A DNA stretch of 64,000 nt from Anastatus disparis (Eukaryota; Arthropoda; Insecta; Hymenoptera; Eupelmidae). Location of the stretch: assembly GCA_017163975.1 (NCBI GenBank), contig JAFFSR010000353.1, positions 3,566,501 to 3,630,500 on the forward strand. Direction: 5' to 3'. The notes under the pieces are model-generated. The model saw only the letters and a program-made list of their open reading frames with translations, made no database searches and was not told the origin of the DNA. Positions 44,646 through 55,460 of the stretch are shown here, piece by piece. Numbering within the stretch: position 1 is the stretch's first letter; each line of letters starts with the position of its first letter. The position numbers and the translations under genes are program-made.

Positions 44646-45955
44646 ATGAATAAGAGATGTGCCTGTTGTTCACTTCGTCTAAGCCGCTGCAGTGTGTGAA
44701 GTGCGAAAATTTGTATCATACAGGATAGCGCTTCGGATAGCGCTAAATTGACCACTGTTATTAGTGAAGGCAAAACCTTAAAGATCTGCAATCCATATTT
44801 AGTTGAAGTTAATAGGCTCTCTAATCACTCTCGCACAAGTTCTGTTGAGTTTGCAGATGTGTCTAGGTCATCTACACCGGCGTCGTCGGCCTCTCAGGAG
44901 CAGATTTTGAATACCATACTGGAGAAAATGAATAAGCTTAATAAGCTTGACTCTTTTGAGGCTTTCTTTTCGAATTTAGACTCCGAAATGTCAGATATAA
45001 CAAATCGCATCACTGCTCTTGAGGTGAAGATGGAGGATATGTCGAGTTCACTGGAAAGACGTATAGACATTGGTGAGGCGCATATGGAGTAGATGCAGCA
45101 CAACTTCGATTCGCTGCAGAGTAGCATAGAGGCTTTGCAGCTAGACCATGAGACTATGCGGAGGTGGGTGGATGATACTACTGACTGCTGCTTTACCTGC
45201 CCAGGACACTGCTAAGCTGCAGCAGCTTGATGAGCTTAGCAAGGTTCTTAAACAACAGTGTCAAAGACTGGCAACGCAGCAGATCTGTCTTGAACATTCA
45301 TCTGATGTGATTTTAAGTGTCTTGTTGCCTTCTGAGTTCGGTGACCTGAGATTGGCTGTTTACGCTGTTATGAGGGCATTGGATGCTACTGTCGAATCGG
45401 ATGACATTGTTGGTATTACCGTCTTGGAGTCAGTCTGCTGCTGCTGAGCAGCCACCTTCTAAAGCTGAGCAACCACCTTCTGCTGCTGAGCAGCCATCTT
45501 CTGTTGTGGCACAGCGTACCGATTCGGTTTTGGTTGCTGGTGAAGCTGGTTTGATGCCTGCTTCTACGTCTACTCCGAAGCGTGCCACTGTTGTTGTGCC
45601 TTTGCTTGTCATCTTGAAAAGTGCTGCTTCGGTCAGGTCTGTGATCAATGCTAAGATACGCATTAGGAAGCTGCACATCTCATAGCTGAATGTTGAGCTT
45701 CTTGCTGCCACTGGGCTGAAGGATATTGTTACTTCTGCGTTGATCAACCTCAATAAGTATTTGACGACTGCGCTTCATCGACTGAAGATGCAAGTTTTCG
45801 CTAAGGTCAAGAACAAGAAGTAACGTTCGTAAGAGGTAGAAAAATTTACGCTAGAAAGAACAAGGCTGATGTTTCATTTGTGATAACCTGTGATGAGGAC
45901 CTAGAAGCTTTTTTTATTGAAGCTTCAATCGGCTACCGTGGATCCTGTACTGGAG
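44646..45955 (+). pseudogene. retrotransposon A ORF1: PHD-like start, coiled coil, FP-like C-domain
   Basis: The ATG at 44646 opens a Cys-rich segment; allowing one frameshift near 44697, C-x2-C and K-C-E-N-x-Y-H spacing fits a PHD-type zinc finger. SASQEQILNTILEKMNKLNK and ITALEVKMEDMSSSLERRID form a coiled coil. A central block (SDVILSVLLPSEFGDLRLAV, SDDIVGITVLE) matches the equivalent region of element B. A 7-residue repeat (AEQPPSA) follows. The end, INLNKYLTTALHRLK then TFVRGRKIYARKNKADVSFV, resembles the C-terminal domain of baculovirus FP proteins, known from ORF1 of several retrotransposons. Several stops and shifts break it. It would act as the RNA-binding chaperone. Confidence 0.65.
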
Positions 45956-45989
45956 TAAGCGTTGAGGGGCGGGTGAGTTGACTCTCTGG

Positions 45990-48815
45990 TCCTTTCTTTT
46001 CTCTTTATACGTCATCTCGCGCTTTTGATTCTACTCATGTTTCCGATCCTATTCATGCTCATTACTCTACTCTTGTTCACAATCCTGCTCACAAAACTGA
46101 TCTTTTTACTGCAAATCACTCATCATCATCTATAACCCGACTGAGTTCTAAATCGACGGAGGGTCTCGGCCAGATCGTGGATGATTTGCTGATTTCATTA
46201 AATGGTTATATAGTTTTCAGACAGGATCACAACACTAGAGGAGGAGGTGTTGCGCTGTTCATACATAATAGTCTCACTGCCACTCTTCTCTGCTCATCGT
46301 CTGGCACCTGGTCCGGCAAACCAGGTCTGCCTGAGTATCTTTTTTGTGAGGTGGCTGGTAGAGGGTTCGCACCTGTCTTTGTCGGAGTTGTCTATCGTCC
46401 GCCACATGCGCCATTCCTTTCAGATAGTGATCTCCTGCCTGATATTAGCACGCATCTTCACAGTTACAGCACCAAAGTTGTAATGGGAGATTTTAATGCC
46501 GACCAGCTTTTCGATTTGGATGATGCAAAGTTTGTGCATGGTTTGATTGAAGATAACTCCCTATTTTCTGTACTGTATGGTTCTACACATCACACAGCCA
46601 CATCTGATACTTGGTTTGGTCTATGTCTTGTGGACGCGGACAATATTGTGACTGATGAACCATTCGTTGATGGATACGATCTTATCTATGCTACCATTAA
46701 GTCATCACTTAGAAAGCCGGTTATGGAAGATTTTTCTTATCGTGATTACCGGGCGGTAAATGTGGGTGGACTTTCGAGTGATCTATCGCGTGATTGGTCA
46801 GGGTTCTGTGGCACGGCTGCCTTGGATGAGCGTCTTGACTGCCTTTATTGTAATCTCGAGCTTGTTATTAACAACAATGTTCCGGTCAAGACGTTCAGAC
46901 AGGCAAGAAGCTGTCAGCCTTGGTTAGATTCTGACCATGACGGATTGGTGAGAGAGAGAGAGAGAGATAGACTGTACAGACGCTACAGATGTTTCCGACT
47001 CCTGACAGATTTGCGTTACTACCGCGAGGCACGTGATAGGGCTCATGAGGCCTTGGATATGGCTAAACTATTATACTATCATGATAGACTCACTAAATTG
47101 ATTGACTCTCGACAGATATGGACGGAACTTAGGAATCTTGAACTTTGTTGTAGTAAAACTGGATCGAAGCAGAATCTTGACGTTGATAAATTCAATAATA
47201 ATTTCTGTGGGGTGTCATCTGATCCTCTCACCGAATTGTTGACTGAGTTCCTTAATAATCTACCTATTGATGAAAAATTTTTTCCTCATTTTTCATTCTC
47301 TGAAGTCAGCCTACAGTATGTAAGACTTGCCGTTTGGCAATCTACTTCACAACCCAGGAGCTATGATGACATCTCGCAGCTGATAATTCGCACTGCTTTT
47401 CCGGTTATTGGGCCTTTTATCCTAGATATTTTTAATTTTTCTATACGTGAGTCTTACTTTCCTTACTTTTGGAAGAGATCTCTTGTTCTTGCACTTAGCA
47501 AGGCGGCTGCACCTCGGACAATGAATGATATTCGACCTATTTCTATTTTATATTTCTTGTCCAAGGTTCTTGAGCAACTTATCCATACTTAACTGTGTGA
47601 CTACATTGACTCACGAGCTTTACTTGACTGCTACCAAACTGGATATCGTAAGGGACACAGTACACAGACTGCTCTATTGAAACTGACTGATGACATAAGA
47701 CAGGGCATGGATCAGAAATACGTGACGTTATAGTTGTTATTCGATTTCAGCAAGCCCTTTGACACTGTGTGTCATGTAATTTTTCTCCGTAAGTTACTAA
47801 AGATCGGTATTGCAACTTCGGCCATTGTATGAATTGCGTCGTATCTTACTGGTAGAGAGCAGGCCGTCCTTGACAGCAATGGAAAACCTTAATCTTTTCT
47901 TTCACTTAATAAGGGTGTTCCTCAGGGCTCTGTTCTAGGCCTGCTGCTATTTTCTTTATACATAAATAACATTGCTGATCTTGAGCGTCACATGTTGATG
48001 ATGAGCAAACAAGCTGAGCATGTTTTACGCTAGGCCGCTAAAAATCATCTTAGGCTTAATGTCGGTAAGACTAAAGCTATTGTTATAGGTTCTCCTTTCT
48101 ATATTAAGAAGCTCTCTGATATAGCCATAAGCGGACTTGTGCTAAATCAAACTTTGATTAAGTTTGAGCCTAGTGTGCGAAGTCTAGGCGTTGTGCTTGA
48201 ACCGAAACTATGTTGGAATGAACAGGTAACCATGATTTGTAAAAAAGCTAATTCACTTTTATATCGACTCAACTATTTTAGGAAAAGCACAAACTTTGGG
48301 CTTCGCAAACACCTTATCAAGTCTCTTTTGTTTCCTCTGGTCGACTACTTTTCTCTGGTGTATCGCAATCTCTCTGTTATTCTTGATATCAAGCTTCAGC
48401 GGGTCATAAACTCCGGCGTTCGTTATATCTATGGTATAAGGAGGAGCGAGCAATTTCCCCTAACAGGATCGCACTTGGCTGGCTGTCTACTCAAGAATGC
48501 AGAAACTATTTTGCTGCTATATTGTTATATCGCTTATTTGAAACTTGAGTGTCTTCTTAGTTATTGCTAAGTTCTCTAAAAATGTCATTGCCATGCCAGT
48601 GAGCGGGGATGTGATGGCTCAGACCATTCCTTATTTAAGGACCAACTTTCTACTAGATTCATTCTATGTCAGTTCATCCTACTTATGGAATAGCATTCCA
48701 TCTCATATACGTCATTCTCAAATTTTTATTTTTTTTAAATCACTCATTTTAACTTATTTCCTTTTATTGGAGGATGAGCTGCCCGCTCTGCTGCAGTTCA
48801 CGGTGGTCCTCGAGT
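45990..48815 (+). pseudogene. retrotransposon A ORF2: endonuclease and reverse transcriptase
   Basis: The usual N-terminal start of the endonuclease is not recognisable. From 46177 the frame has FRQDHNTRGGGVALFIHNSL, VGVVYRPPHAPF, VVMGDFNAD and TSDTWFGLCLVDADN, then a long linker. Reverse transcriptase blocks follow: MNDIRPISILYFLSKVLEQL, YQTGYRKGHSTQTALLKLTD, LLFDFSKPFDTV and GVPQGSVLGLLLFSLYINNI. The sequence then jumps near 47990 to HLRLNVGKTKAIVIGSP, so the YADD-containing block is deleted. LGVVLEPKLCWNEQVTMICK lies in the thumb region. Stops occur at 47590, 47731 and elsewhere. It is enzymatically dead. Confidence 0.75.
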
Positions 48816-49050
48816 GATTTTGACCGTGAAGCTTTTGGACCTCAGATTTTCTAGGCACATTTAGGATCGAATTCCAACAAAAATCAAAATCAAAAAATGA
48901 GCACTTTTTTATTCATTCAAATTCAATTTTTTATGTTTTTTATAAAAAAAATTTTTACGCTAATAAAAAAAAGATCAACTTTATCGCTCGATTTTCAAGA
49001 AAAATTTGAAAAACCAAATGATTTACTTTTAACTTTATTCTTGAAGTTTT

Positions 49051-49434
49051 TTAAGGAGATGTAAAATGGACACTACACCTGTACTCATAAATATTGACTA
49101 TCTTTCTACTTTATTGAAAAATTTTTAGTAAAGAAATGCATTAGCTTGTAGTATGTACCATGAAGATTATTCAGTTAAATTTTCAAAGAAATTTATTTAT
49201 AAGTTATTTAGAATTTGGGGTTCTAATATTATTTATTTAAAATTTTCGATTTTGTACCGGAAATCCGAATATCTCAGAAACTAATGAATGCATTTATTTC
49301 AAAATTTAACTAAATAATCATCATAGAACATCCTACAAGCTAATGCATTTCTTTTCTGAAAATTCAGCAATAAAATGGAAAGAAAGTTAATATTTATGAG
49401 TACAGGTGTAGTGTCCGTTTTACATCTCCTTAAG
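49051..49434. mobile_element. TTAA-flanked foldback element, GGAGATGT family, copy 1
   Basis: TTAAGGAGATGTAAAATGGA on the left mirrors tccgttttacatctccttaa on the right. The arms run about 150 bp each (ctgtactcataaatattgac; gaaatgcattagcttgtag). A TTAA target is typical of piggyBac-like elements; assignment to that group is inference. Confidence 0.75.
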
Positions 49435-49722
49435 TTTTTCTTGAAAATAAAATAAAAAAATTCATACTTTTTCATCAATGCTCTCAAACGATTTTTTTTT
49501 AAATTTAATCTTGAAATGACTTTGATCTTAATGTGATTGGATTTAGCAGAATTGGAATTCAAATTTAATCCACTAAATATATAAAGATAGTAGAGTAGAA
49601 TCTTGCAACCAGAAAAGTTTTTGTTTTTTATGTTCTGAAGTTACTACAGAGAAAGAAATTTTTACGTTCTTATCCAAATTTAATTTTTTAATAATCTCGA
49701 AAATAAGCGAAAAAACTTTTAA

Positions 49723-50100
49723 TTAAGGAGATGTAAAATGGACACTACATTTACTCATAAATATTGGCTATATTTCCATTTTATTGTAAAATTTTTAGTA
49801 AAAAAATGCTTTACCTTATAGTATGCACCTTAATGATAATTGAGTTAAATTTTCAAAATTAATTCATTAGTTATTGAGAATTTAGGGTACCAAAATTATT
49901 TCATAAAATTTTTCGATTTTGTACCAAGAATCCAAATATCTTAAAAACTAATGAATGAATTCATTTGGAAATTTAACTAAATAATCATCATGACACATAC
50001 TACAAGCTGGTGCATTTCTTTTCTAGGAATTCAGTAACAAAATGGAGAGAAAGTTAATATTTATGAGTACAGGTGTAGTGTCCATTTTACATCTCTTTAA
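49723..50100. mobile_element. TTAA-flanked foldback element, GGAGATGT family, copy 2
   Basis: TTAAGGAGATGTAAAATGGA at 49723 mirrors gtccattttacatctctttaa ending at 50100. It is collinear with copy 1, with the same orientation of arms. It lies just upstream of the Ash1 exon, in its intron. Confidence 0.75.
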
Positions 50101-50211
50101 TTTTTAATTTTTGCAATTATTTTTTTCTAGTTTTTGTTAGTTAATTACTAATATTTGCACTTAACTTTTTTTTGATAGTTGTAATGATTTTTTTTTTGTT
50201 TTTTTTTTCAG

Positions 50212-50538
50212 TGATGAAGGTCTAATGATTCAATGTGAACGTTGCTTAGTCTGGCAGCACTGCGATTGTGTTAAGGCTGATACAAGCGCAGATTCATATC
50301 TTTGTGAACGATGTCAGCCTCGTGTTGTGGATTATGAGATATCTTTGGAGACTGAAGAAGAAGAAAAAGGAAAGAAGCATTATGTAACTCTGATGCGTGG
50401 CGAATTACAACTAAGAATTGGAGACACGGTTTACGTATTGCGTGACACACCTGAAAAGCATACTTATAAAACCATACAAAAATTTGATTACGAACAGATG
50501 GATATATTTAGGATTGAAAGATTGTGGAAAAATGAAAG
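50212..50538 (+). CDS. ash1: Ash1-like histone methyltransferase, exon with PHD finger and start of BAH domain
   Basis: A strong acceptor (polypyrimidine run, then cag ending at 50211) and a donor (GTAATT at 50539) define a 327-bp exon, with phase-matched ends. It encodes DEGLMIQCERCLVWQHCDCV, the main part of a PHD finger (C-x2-C, W-Q-H-C-x-C, then LCERC), followed by KHYVTLMRGELQLRIGDTVY and YEQMDIFRIERLWKNE, the opening of a BAH domain. This adjacent PHD-BAH order and the motif ending FRIE-LWKNE are characteristic of Ash1, a trithorax-group H3K36 methyltransferase acting at chromatin in the nucleus. The first zinc ligands of the PHD and the rest of BAH must lie in neighbouring exons, which I do not find in the window. 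The reading frame is intact and shows no decay. Confidence 0.82.
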
Positions 50539-50750
50539 GTAATTTTTCTCAAGCAGTTCTTTTTGTATATTTAAAATATATTCTTCATTTACTAATTATT
50601 TCAACATTTTGAAAAATGACAAGATTTTTGCTTTCTCATAGAGAAAACATTGTATCGATAAAAAATTTTTTTTTCTATTTTTTCATTAATTTGTACATAT
50701 TTGAACTCAGGGAGTCGGAAAAAGTGGTTTCCAGAAAATGTCTGTATGTA

Positions 50751-50994
<244 letters not shown>

Positions 50995-50999
50995 TGTAT

Positions 51000-52440
51000 G
51001 ATGTCAGTTAGTAAACTGTATCTCGAAAACTACTGGATGACTTTGCTTCTAATTTTGCATAAAATTTATTTTTTTGTCTAACTTGCTGGAAAGCTAATGA
51101 TAATTGGTTCTTCTAGCGTAGTTTTAATTTTAGAGTCGTTTATAAAAAAAAAATTTTGATTTTTCATTATTCTGGTTTTTTTTTGTTTACTTCTCGATGA
51201 ATTTGCTTCAAAATTTGCATGGAAATTATTTCTGATTGCCAAAATAAAATAAATTTTAAAAAACTGATTTTCTTAACTTAGTTTTAATTTTAGAGTATTT
51301 TGAAATTTTTGAAAAAATGTTTATATTTATTAAGCCAATAAAATCTTAAAAACTACTCGATGGATTTACATCAAATTTTCCATGAAATTCAATTTTTGAT
51401 CAACTGTTGCGGAAGCTATTGAGAATTGGTTTTCTTAGCGTACTTTTAATTTTATAGCCATTTTAGTAATTTTAAAAAAATTTCGATTTTTCATTCTTTT
51501 TGTATTTTACGTAAACTACTCGAAAAATTTGCTTGAAAATTTGTATGGAACTTATTTTTGACTGCTGAAAGAAGAAAAATTTTCGAAAACTGATTTTCTT
51601 AGTGCACTTCTAATTTTAGAGCATTTTAAAAATTTTTTAAAAAATTTTTGTTTTTCATTTTTTTTCTATTTTACGAAAACCATTCGATAGATTTTCTCCA
51701 ACATTTGTATGCAAGTTATTCGCTACTATCTTAAGAAAACAAGCTTTAGAAAATTTATTTTCTTAACGCAGTTTTAATTTTCAAACATTTTGAAAATTTT
51801 CAAAAAAATGTTTACTTTCCATTTATCTTCTATTTTGCATAAATCATACTATAAATTTTCTCCAAAATTTTTATACAATCAATTTACTATTGTCTGAAGA
51901 AAATAAACTTTCGAAAAATAATTTTCTTAGTGTGGTTACGATTTTAGAGCATTTTAAAAATTTTTAAAAACTAATTGTGGAAAGAAAATGTTATTTTTTA
52001 GCCAATCAGATCTCGAAAATTACTCAATGAATTTGCTTCAAATTTTGCATATCTATGTTTTTGTATAAGTAGACGGGAAGCTATTGAAAATTGGTATTAA
52101 TAGTGTAGTTTTTTTTATAGAGCCATTTTAAGAATTTAAAAAACAATTTCGATTTTTCATTTATTTTGTATTTTACGTAAATTACTTGAATTTGCTTTGA
52201 GATTTGCATAGGAATTATTTGCAACTGCCAAAAGAAGAATAACTTTTAAAAACTGATTTCCTTAGCGTAGTTTTAATTTTGGAAAATTTTAAAAATTTTC
52301 TTTATAACTTTTCATTTTTTAGTTTTTTTTCCATTTTACGTAATGCACTCAATAGGTTTGCTCTAAAATTTGTATACAAGTTATTTGCTACTGTCTTTAT
52401 AAAACATGTTTTAAAAAAATAATTTTCTTAAAGTAGTTTT
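51000..52440 (+). repeat. diverged satellite-like tandem array, about 162-bp unit, 9 copies
   Basis: The phrase gttttaattttagag, or close variants, recurs at 51121, 51281, 51443, 51607, 51771, 51935, 52108, 52270 and 52435, spaced 160-173 bp. Each unit also has a phrase like ctactcgatggatttgcttc and ttttgcatggaaattattt, and actgattttcttagcg before the next core. Two inverted units lie at 32290-32600. Confidence 0.8.
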
Positions 52441-53288
52441 TTGATCACTTCTTTTGATTTCTGATTTAACGCTTTTACTAACTTTTTTCTTACTTCCTCA
52501 CTTCCTCTCTGTCCTTCTATCTCAAGTTGATCCTCATTTTTACCCTATTTTCATTTATCCTTGCCTCTCTTTTCCTATTTTCTAATCGCTCTCTCACATT
52601 CACTAATTTTTCTTGAATATAAATTGTATTTTACATTGAAATCACATTTAAAAAAATAAAATCAAATTACTTTATCTCAATGAGCTCTATAAGAAAGCAT
52701 TGCACCAAAGAACTTGGCAGCGTTTTTTTTATCTCAAAAGAAAATTTTTTATACAGTTTTAATCTATTTTGGATTTCTAATATAATTATTAGAAATTGGA
52801 AGCGACCAATTCGAAAATAAACATACACAATCATTCTTTGAGCCTCAAAATCTATGAAATTTTTTTTCATGCAATAAATAAAATCAATTTTATTCAATTA
52901 AAGGATATTAAATAGATAGGATATTATTGATAGTTATATACTTCAGGTAGGAAGAAAGCAGTGCACATCAAATTTTTTGTTTTAGAGTTTTCAATAATTC
53001 TGTATTTTTTTTTTCAATTGAAATTTATAAATTTTAAGTTTAAAAAAAAATAATATTATTAAATTAGAAGAAGAGAAAATATTATTAATTTTTTTGTAAT
53101 CGAATCTTAAAATATAATAATTAACAGTTTTAAAAAACGTAAATTTATTCCTAGATCATAAAGAATGAACTTGTTTAACTAAAATTTTTGTTAAAATAAA
53201 ATTTATTTACTGGCCTATTTATAGTGTTCTCACTCTCAATGCAATGATCAATACAAGTAATCAGCGCTTCACGAAATGTAAACAAACA
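52441..53288. other. AT-rich, no gene seen
   Basis: A C/T-rich strand bias (52490-52600) is visible, but no gene or splice-flanked frame is seen. Confidence 0.4.
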
Positions 53289-53335
53289 TTAAGAGTCGGC
53301 CGTATCGCTCTGTCCTTGTCTAATCTAAATTTTCG
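53289..53335. mobile_element. left end of a TTAA foldback element
   Basis: TTAAGAGTCGGCCGTATCGC then tctgtccttgtctaatc matches the family terminus. The right end was not found. Confidence 0.4.
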
Positions 53336-53567
53336 TTATAATGAATAAATTAAATATTTATATACACTTGTAAGAGGTGAGCGCTGTAGAACAAAAAACG
53401 ATCAAATGATTTTATTCTATGAAAAAATATGAAATTTTCATTATTATTCAAGTAAATTCTGAAACAAAAAAAATTAAGTTGAGTTTGACTGTGTTTTCCG
53501 TGTTTTACGAGCTGCTCTATAGGTGAATCTTCGAGCACATATACATGGAGGCAGCATTTTATATGAA

Positions 53568-53724
53568 TAAGTGGTGGCTATTTTATGTGAGATGATGTGA
53601 GAGAGAAAGAAAATTACTATTAACATATTGTCTCTCTCGTGTAGCGCTTACGGGAGCGTTACCTAAGAGAGATAGGATGTAATTTATTATTTTCTTCCTC
53701 TCTACCTAAAGTCGCCACCACTTT
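53568..53724. mobile_element. small foldback element with AAGTGGTGGC ends
   Basis: aagtggtggc (53569) and gccaccactt (53714) are inverted. Inner gagagagaaagaaaatt and aattt...ttttcttcctctct-type blocks also pair, and cgcttacgggagcgttacc forms a central dyad. TAA or TTA borders the ends. Confidence 0.5.
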
Positions 53725-54089
53725 ATTTTTAACACGGCACTCTAAGGGGTGAATAAACTAGTAAGGAAAACTGGGACTAAAATTAAGACTCATTCAAAAA
53801 GTATTTTTAATCTACGTATTTTGCTAGTATCGCGCCTACCTTATATGTTAATGATTTATTCAATAATGATTTCGTACAAGAATTTTTAAAAAAACATCAA
53901 TAGATTTTTTTGAGGAGAGAATTTACTAAAAAAGTTTGCACGTTGATAATCGCTCCCCGCGTTCAGGGTAAGTATTAACATCACATATCTATCTTTATTA
54001 TAAAAGATTTTCGCCGCTACCGCCGCCGCTGTCAGCCTCTCGAAATCTCCAAATCACCTCCTTAATCCCTCCTTTTTACTAATAATTTT

Positions 54090-54484
54090 AGTTAATTTAT
54101 TGAGAATTTCAGCTAAAATTTTAATTTTGAGCTAAGTTAGCTGAATCATTGTAAATTTTAGCTAAAAATTAAATTTTTTAGATAATTTTAGCTGAATTGT
54201 TGCAAATTTCAGCTAAAATATTAATTCAGCTAAGTTTAGCTGAATCATTGTGAATTTTAGCTGAAAATTTAATTTTTTAGATAATTTTAGCTCATTTATT
54301 GTAAATTTCAGCTAAAAATTAAATTATTTAGATAATTTTAGATGATTTATTAAAATTTTTAGCTTAAAATTTAATGTTTTAGCTAATTTTAGCTGATTTA
54401 TTAAGAATTTTAGGTAAAAATTTAAAATTTTAGCTAATTTCAGCTGATTTATTTTGAGTTTTAGCTAAATATTTGATTCTTCAG
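54090..54484. repeat. AGCT-containing tandem array, about 51-bp unit, 8 copies
   Basis: ttattgtaaatttcagctaa and variants recur near 54096, 54144, 54191, 54242, 54293, 54344, 54395 and 54447. The unit has two AGCT sites in many copies (ttttagctgaatc and tcagctaaaa). It ends where the TTAA element at 54486 begins. Confidence 0.75.
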
Positions 54485-54485
54485 C

Positions 54486-54873
54486 TTAAGAGCCGGACGA
54501 GTACATCTGTCCTTTTCTAATCAAAGAATTGATTTTTTCATAAAAAATAATAATTTTAGCAAAAAATGAATAGGAAGTCGCATTTTGTATTAAAAAAAGC
54601 AATATTTTCATTGATGGGGAAAAATTAATTTTATCGCTTTGTTTCCAAGAGAACCTTGAAAAACTTAAAACATAGAGGTTAGGGTAAACAATTTGGTTTT
54701 TCAAGGTTTTCTTAAAAACGAAGCCATAAAATTAATTTTTTCTTATCAAAGAAAATGTTGATTTTTCTGATACGAGATGCGGCTTTCACTTTATTTTTTG
54801 CTAAAGTTATTAATTGTTGTTAAAACTTAATTTTTTTATTAGAGAAGGACAGAGATACGTGACCGCCTATTAA
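54486..54873. mobile_element. TTAA-flanked foldback element, 388 bp
   Basis: TTAAGAGCCGGACGAGTACA followed by tctgtccttttctaat on the left mirrors attagagaaggacagagata then cgtgaccgcctaTTAA on the right. The inner blocks gcaatattttcattgatggg and ctttgataagaa-like sequence pair as well. It is the best-defined copy of the TTAAGAG family. Confidence 0.7.
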
Positions 54874-55139
54874 ATGAATATTTAAAAATAAATCTTAAAA
54901 TATTAATGCAATTAATAGAATAATTTTTAGAACAGATTAACATAGAATAATTTTTATTCTATTAATTGCATTGAATAAAATCGAAAACAAGCATGTAAGT
55001 AAATAGTCTAGGCGTCAGATAGGTCACAGTGTCCTCTTTAATTTAGATTGACCCGCTAAGGTTTTATTAATGTTTTTTGACCACCTGAACCCGAAAATCA
55101 ATTGTGGATTTCGATTCGGATACCGAATAAATTATTATA

Positions 55140-55310
55140 AACAATTTAATTGTTTATAACGCTATAACGTTTAAACAAAAAGAGATTCAAAAATCTTGTA
55201 AAATACTTTTTTTGCGAATTTTTGAAACAAATACACCCGATTTCGAATCACGCTGTCTCGTTAATTGTAACTTGAGATATTGTTAATTTATTGCAAATTG
55301 ACGGGATAAA
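55140..55310 (+). repeat. dispersed module, copy 1 (gtttaaacaaaaagagat...)
   Basis: aacgtttaaacaaaaagaga, aaaatcttgtaaa, acacccgatttcgaatca and aacttgagatattgttaatt occur in order. Two further copies lie at 59990-60175 (same strand) and 60595-60790 (reverse). Confidence 0.7.
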
Positions 55311-55460
55311 CTCGTAGCGCTTGATAAATTTCGATTATAATCTCGGGTTCTATCAAATATTTTTGATCGGTTCAGGTCTCATTTTAAAGGTAAAAGTATT
55401 TTTTACAAAACTACACTACTTGAAGCTATTTATAAACATCAAAAATTAGAAATTGGGCAG

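Larger units (their letters stand above)
43870..48870 (+). mobile_element. non-LTR retrotransposon A (CR1/Jockey-like), decayed
   Basis: A repeated 5' region (43870-44640), ORF1 (44646 to about 45955) and ORF2 with endonuclease and reverse transcriptase (about 45990-48815) follow in order. Domain order and motifs closely parallel retrotransposon B at 55400-59945. No RNase H is present. ORF2 ends close to a conserved tail sequence (tggtcctcgagtga near 48808; compare B at 59374). The element carries many stops and a deletion removing the catalytic YADD box. Confidence 0.75.
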
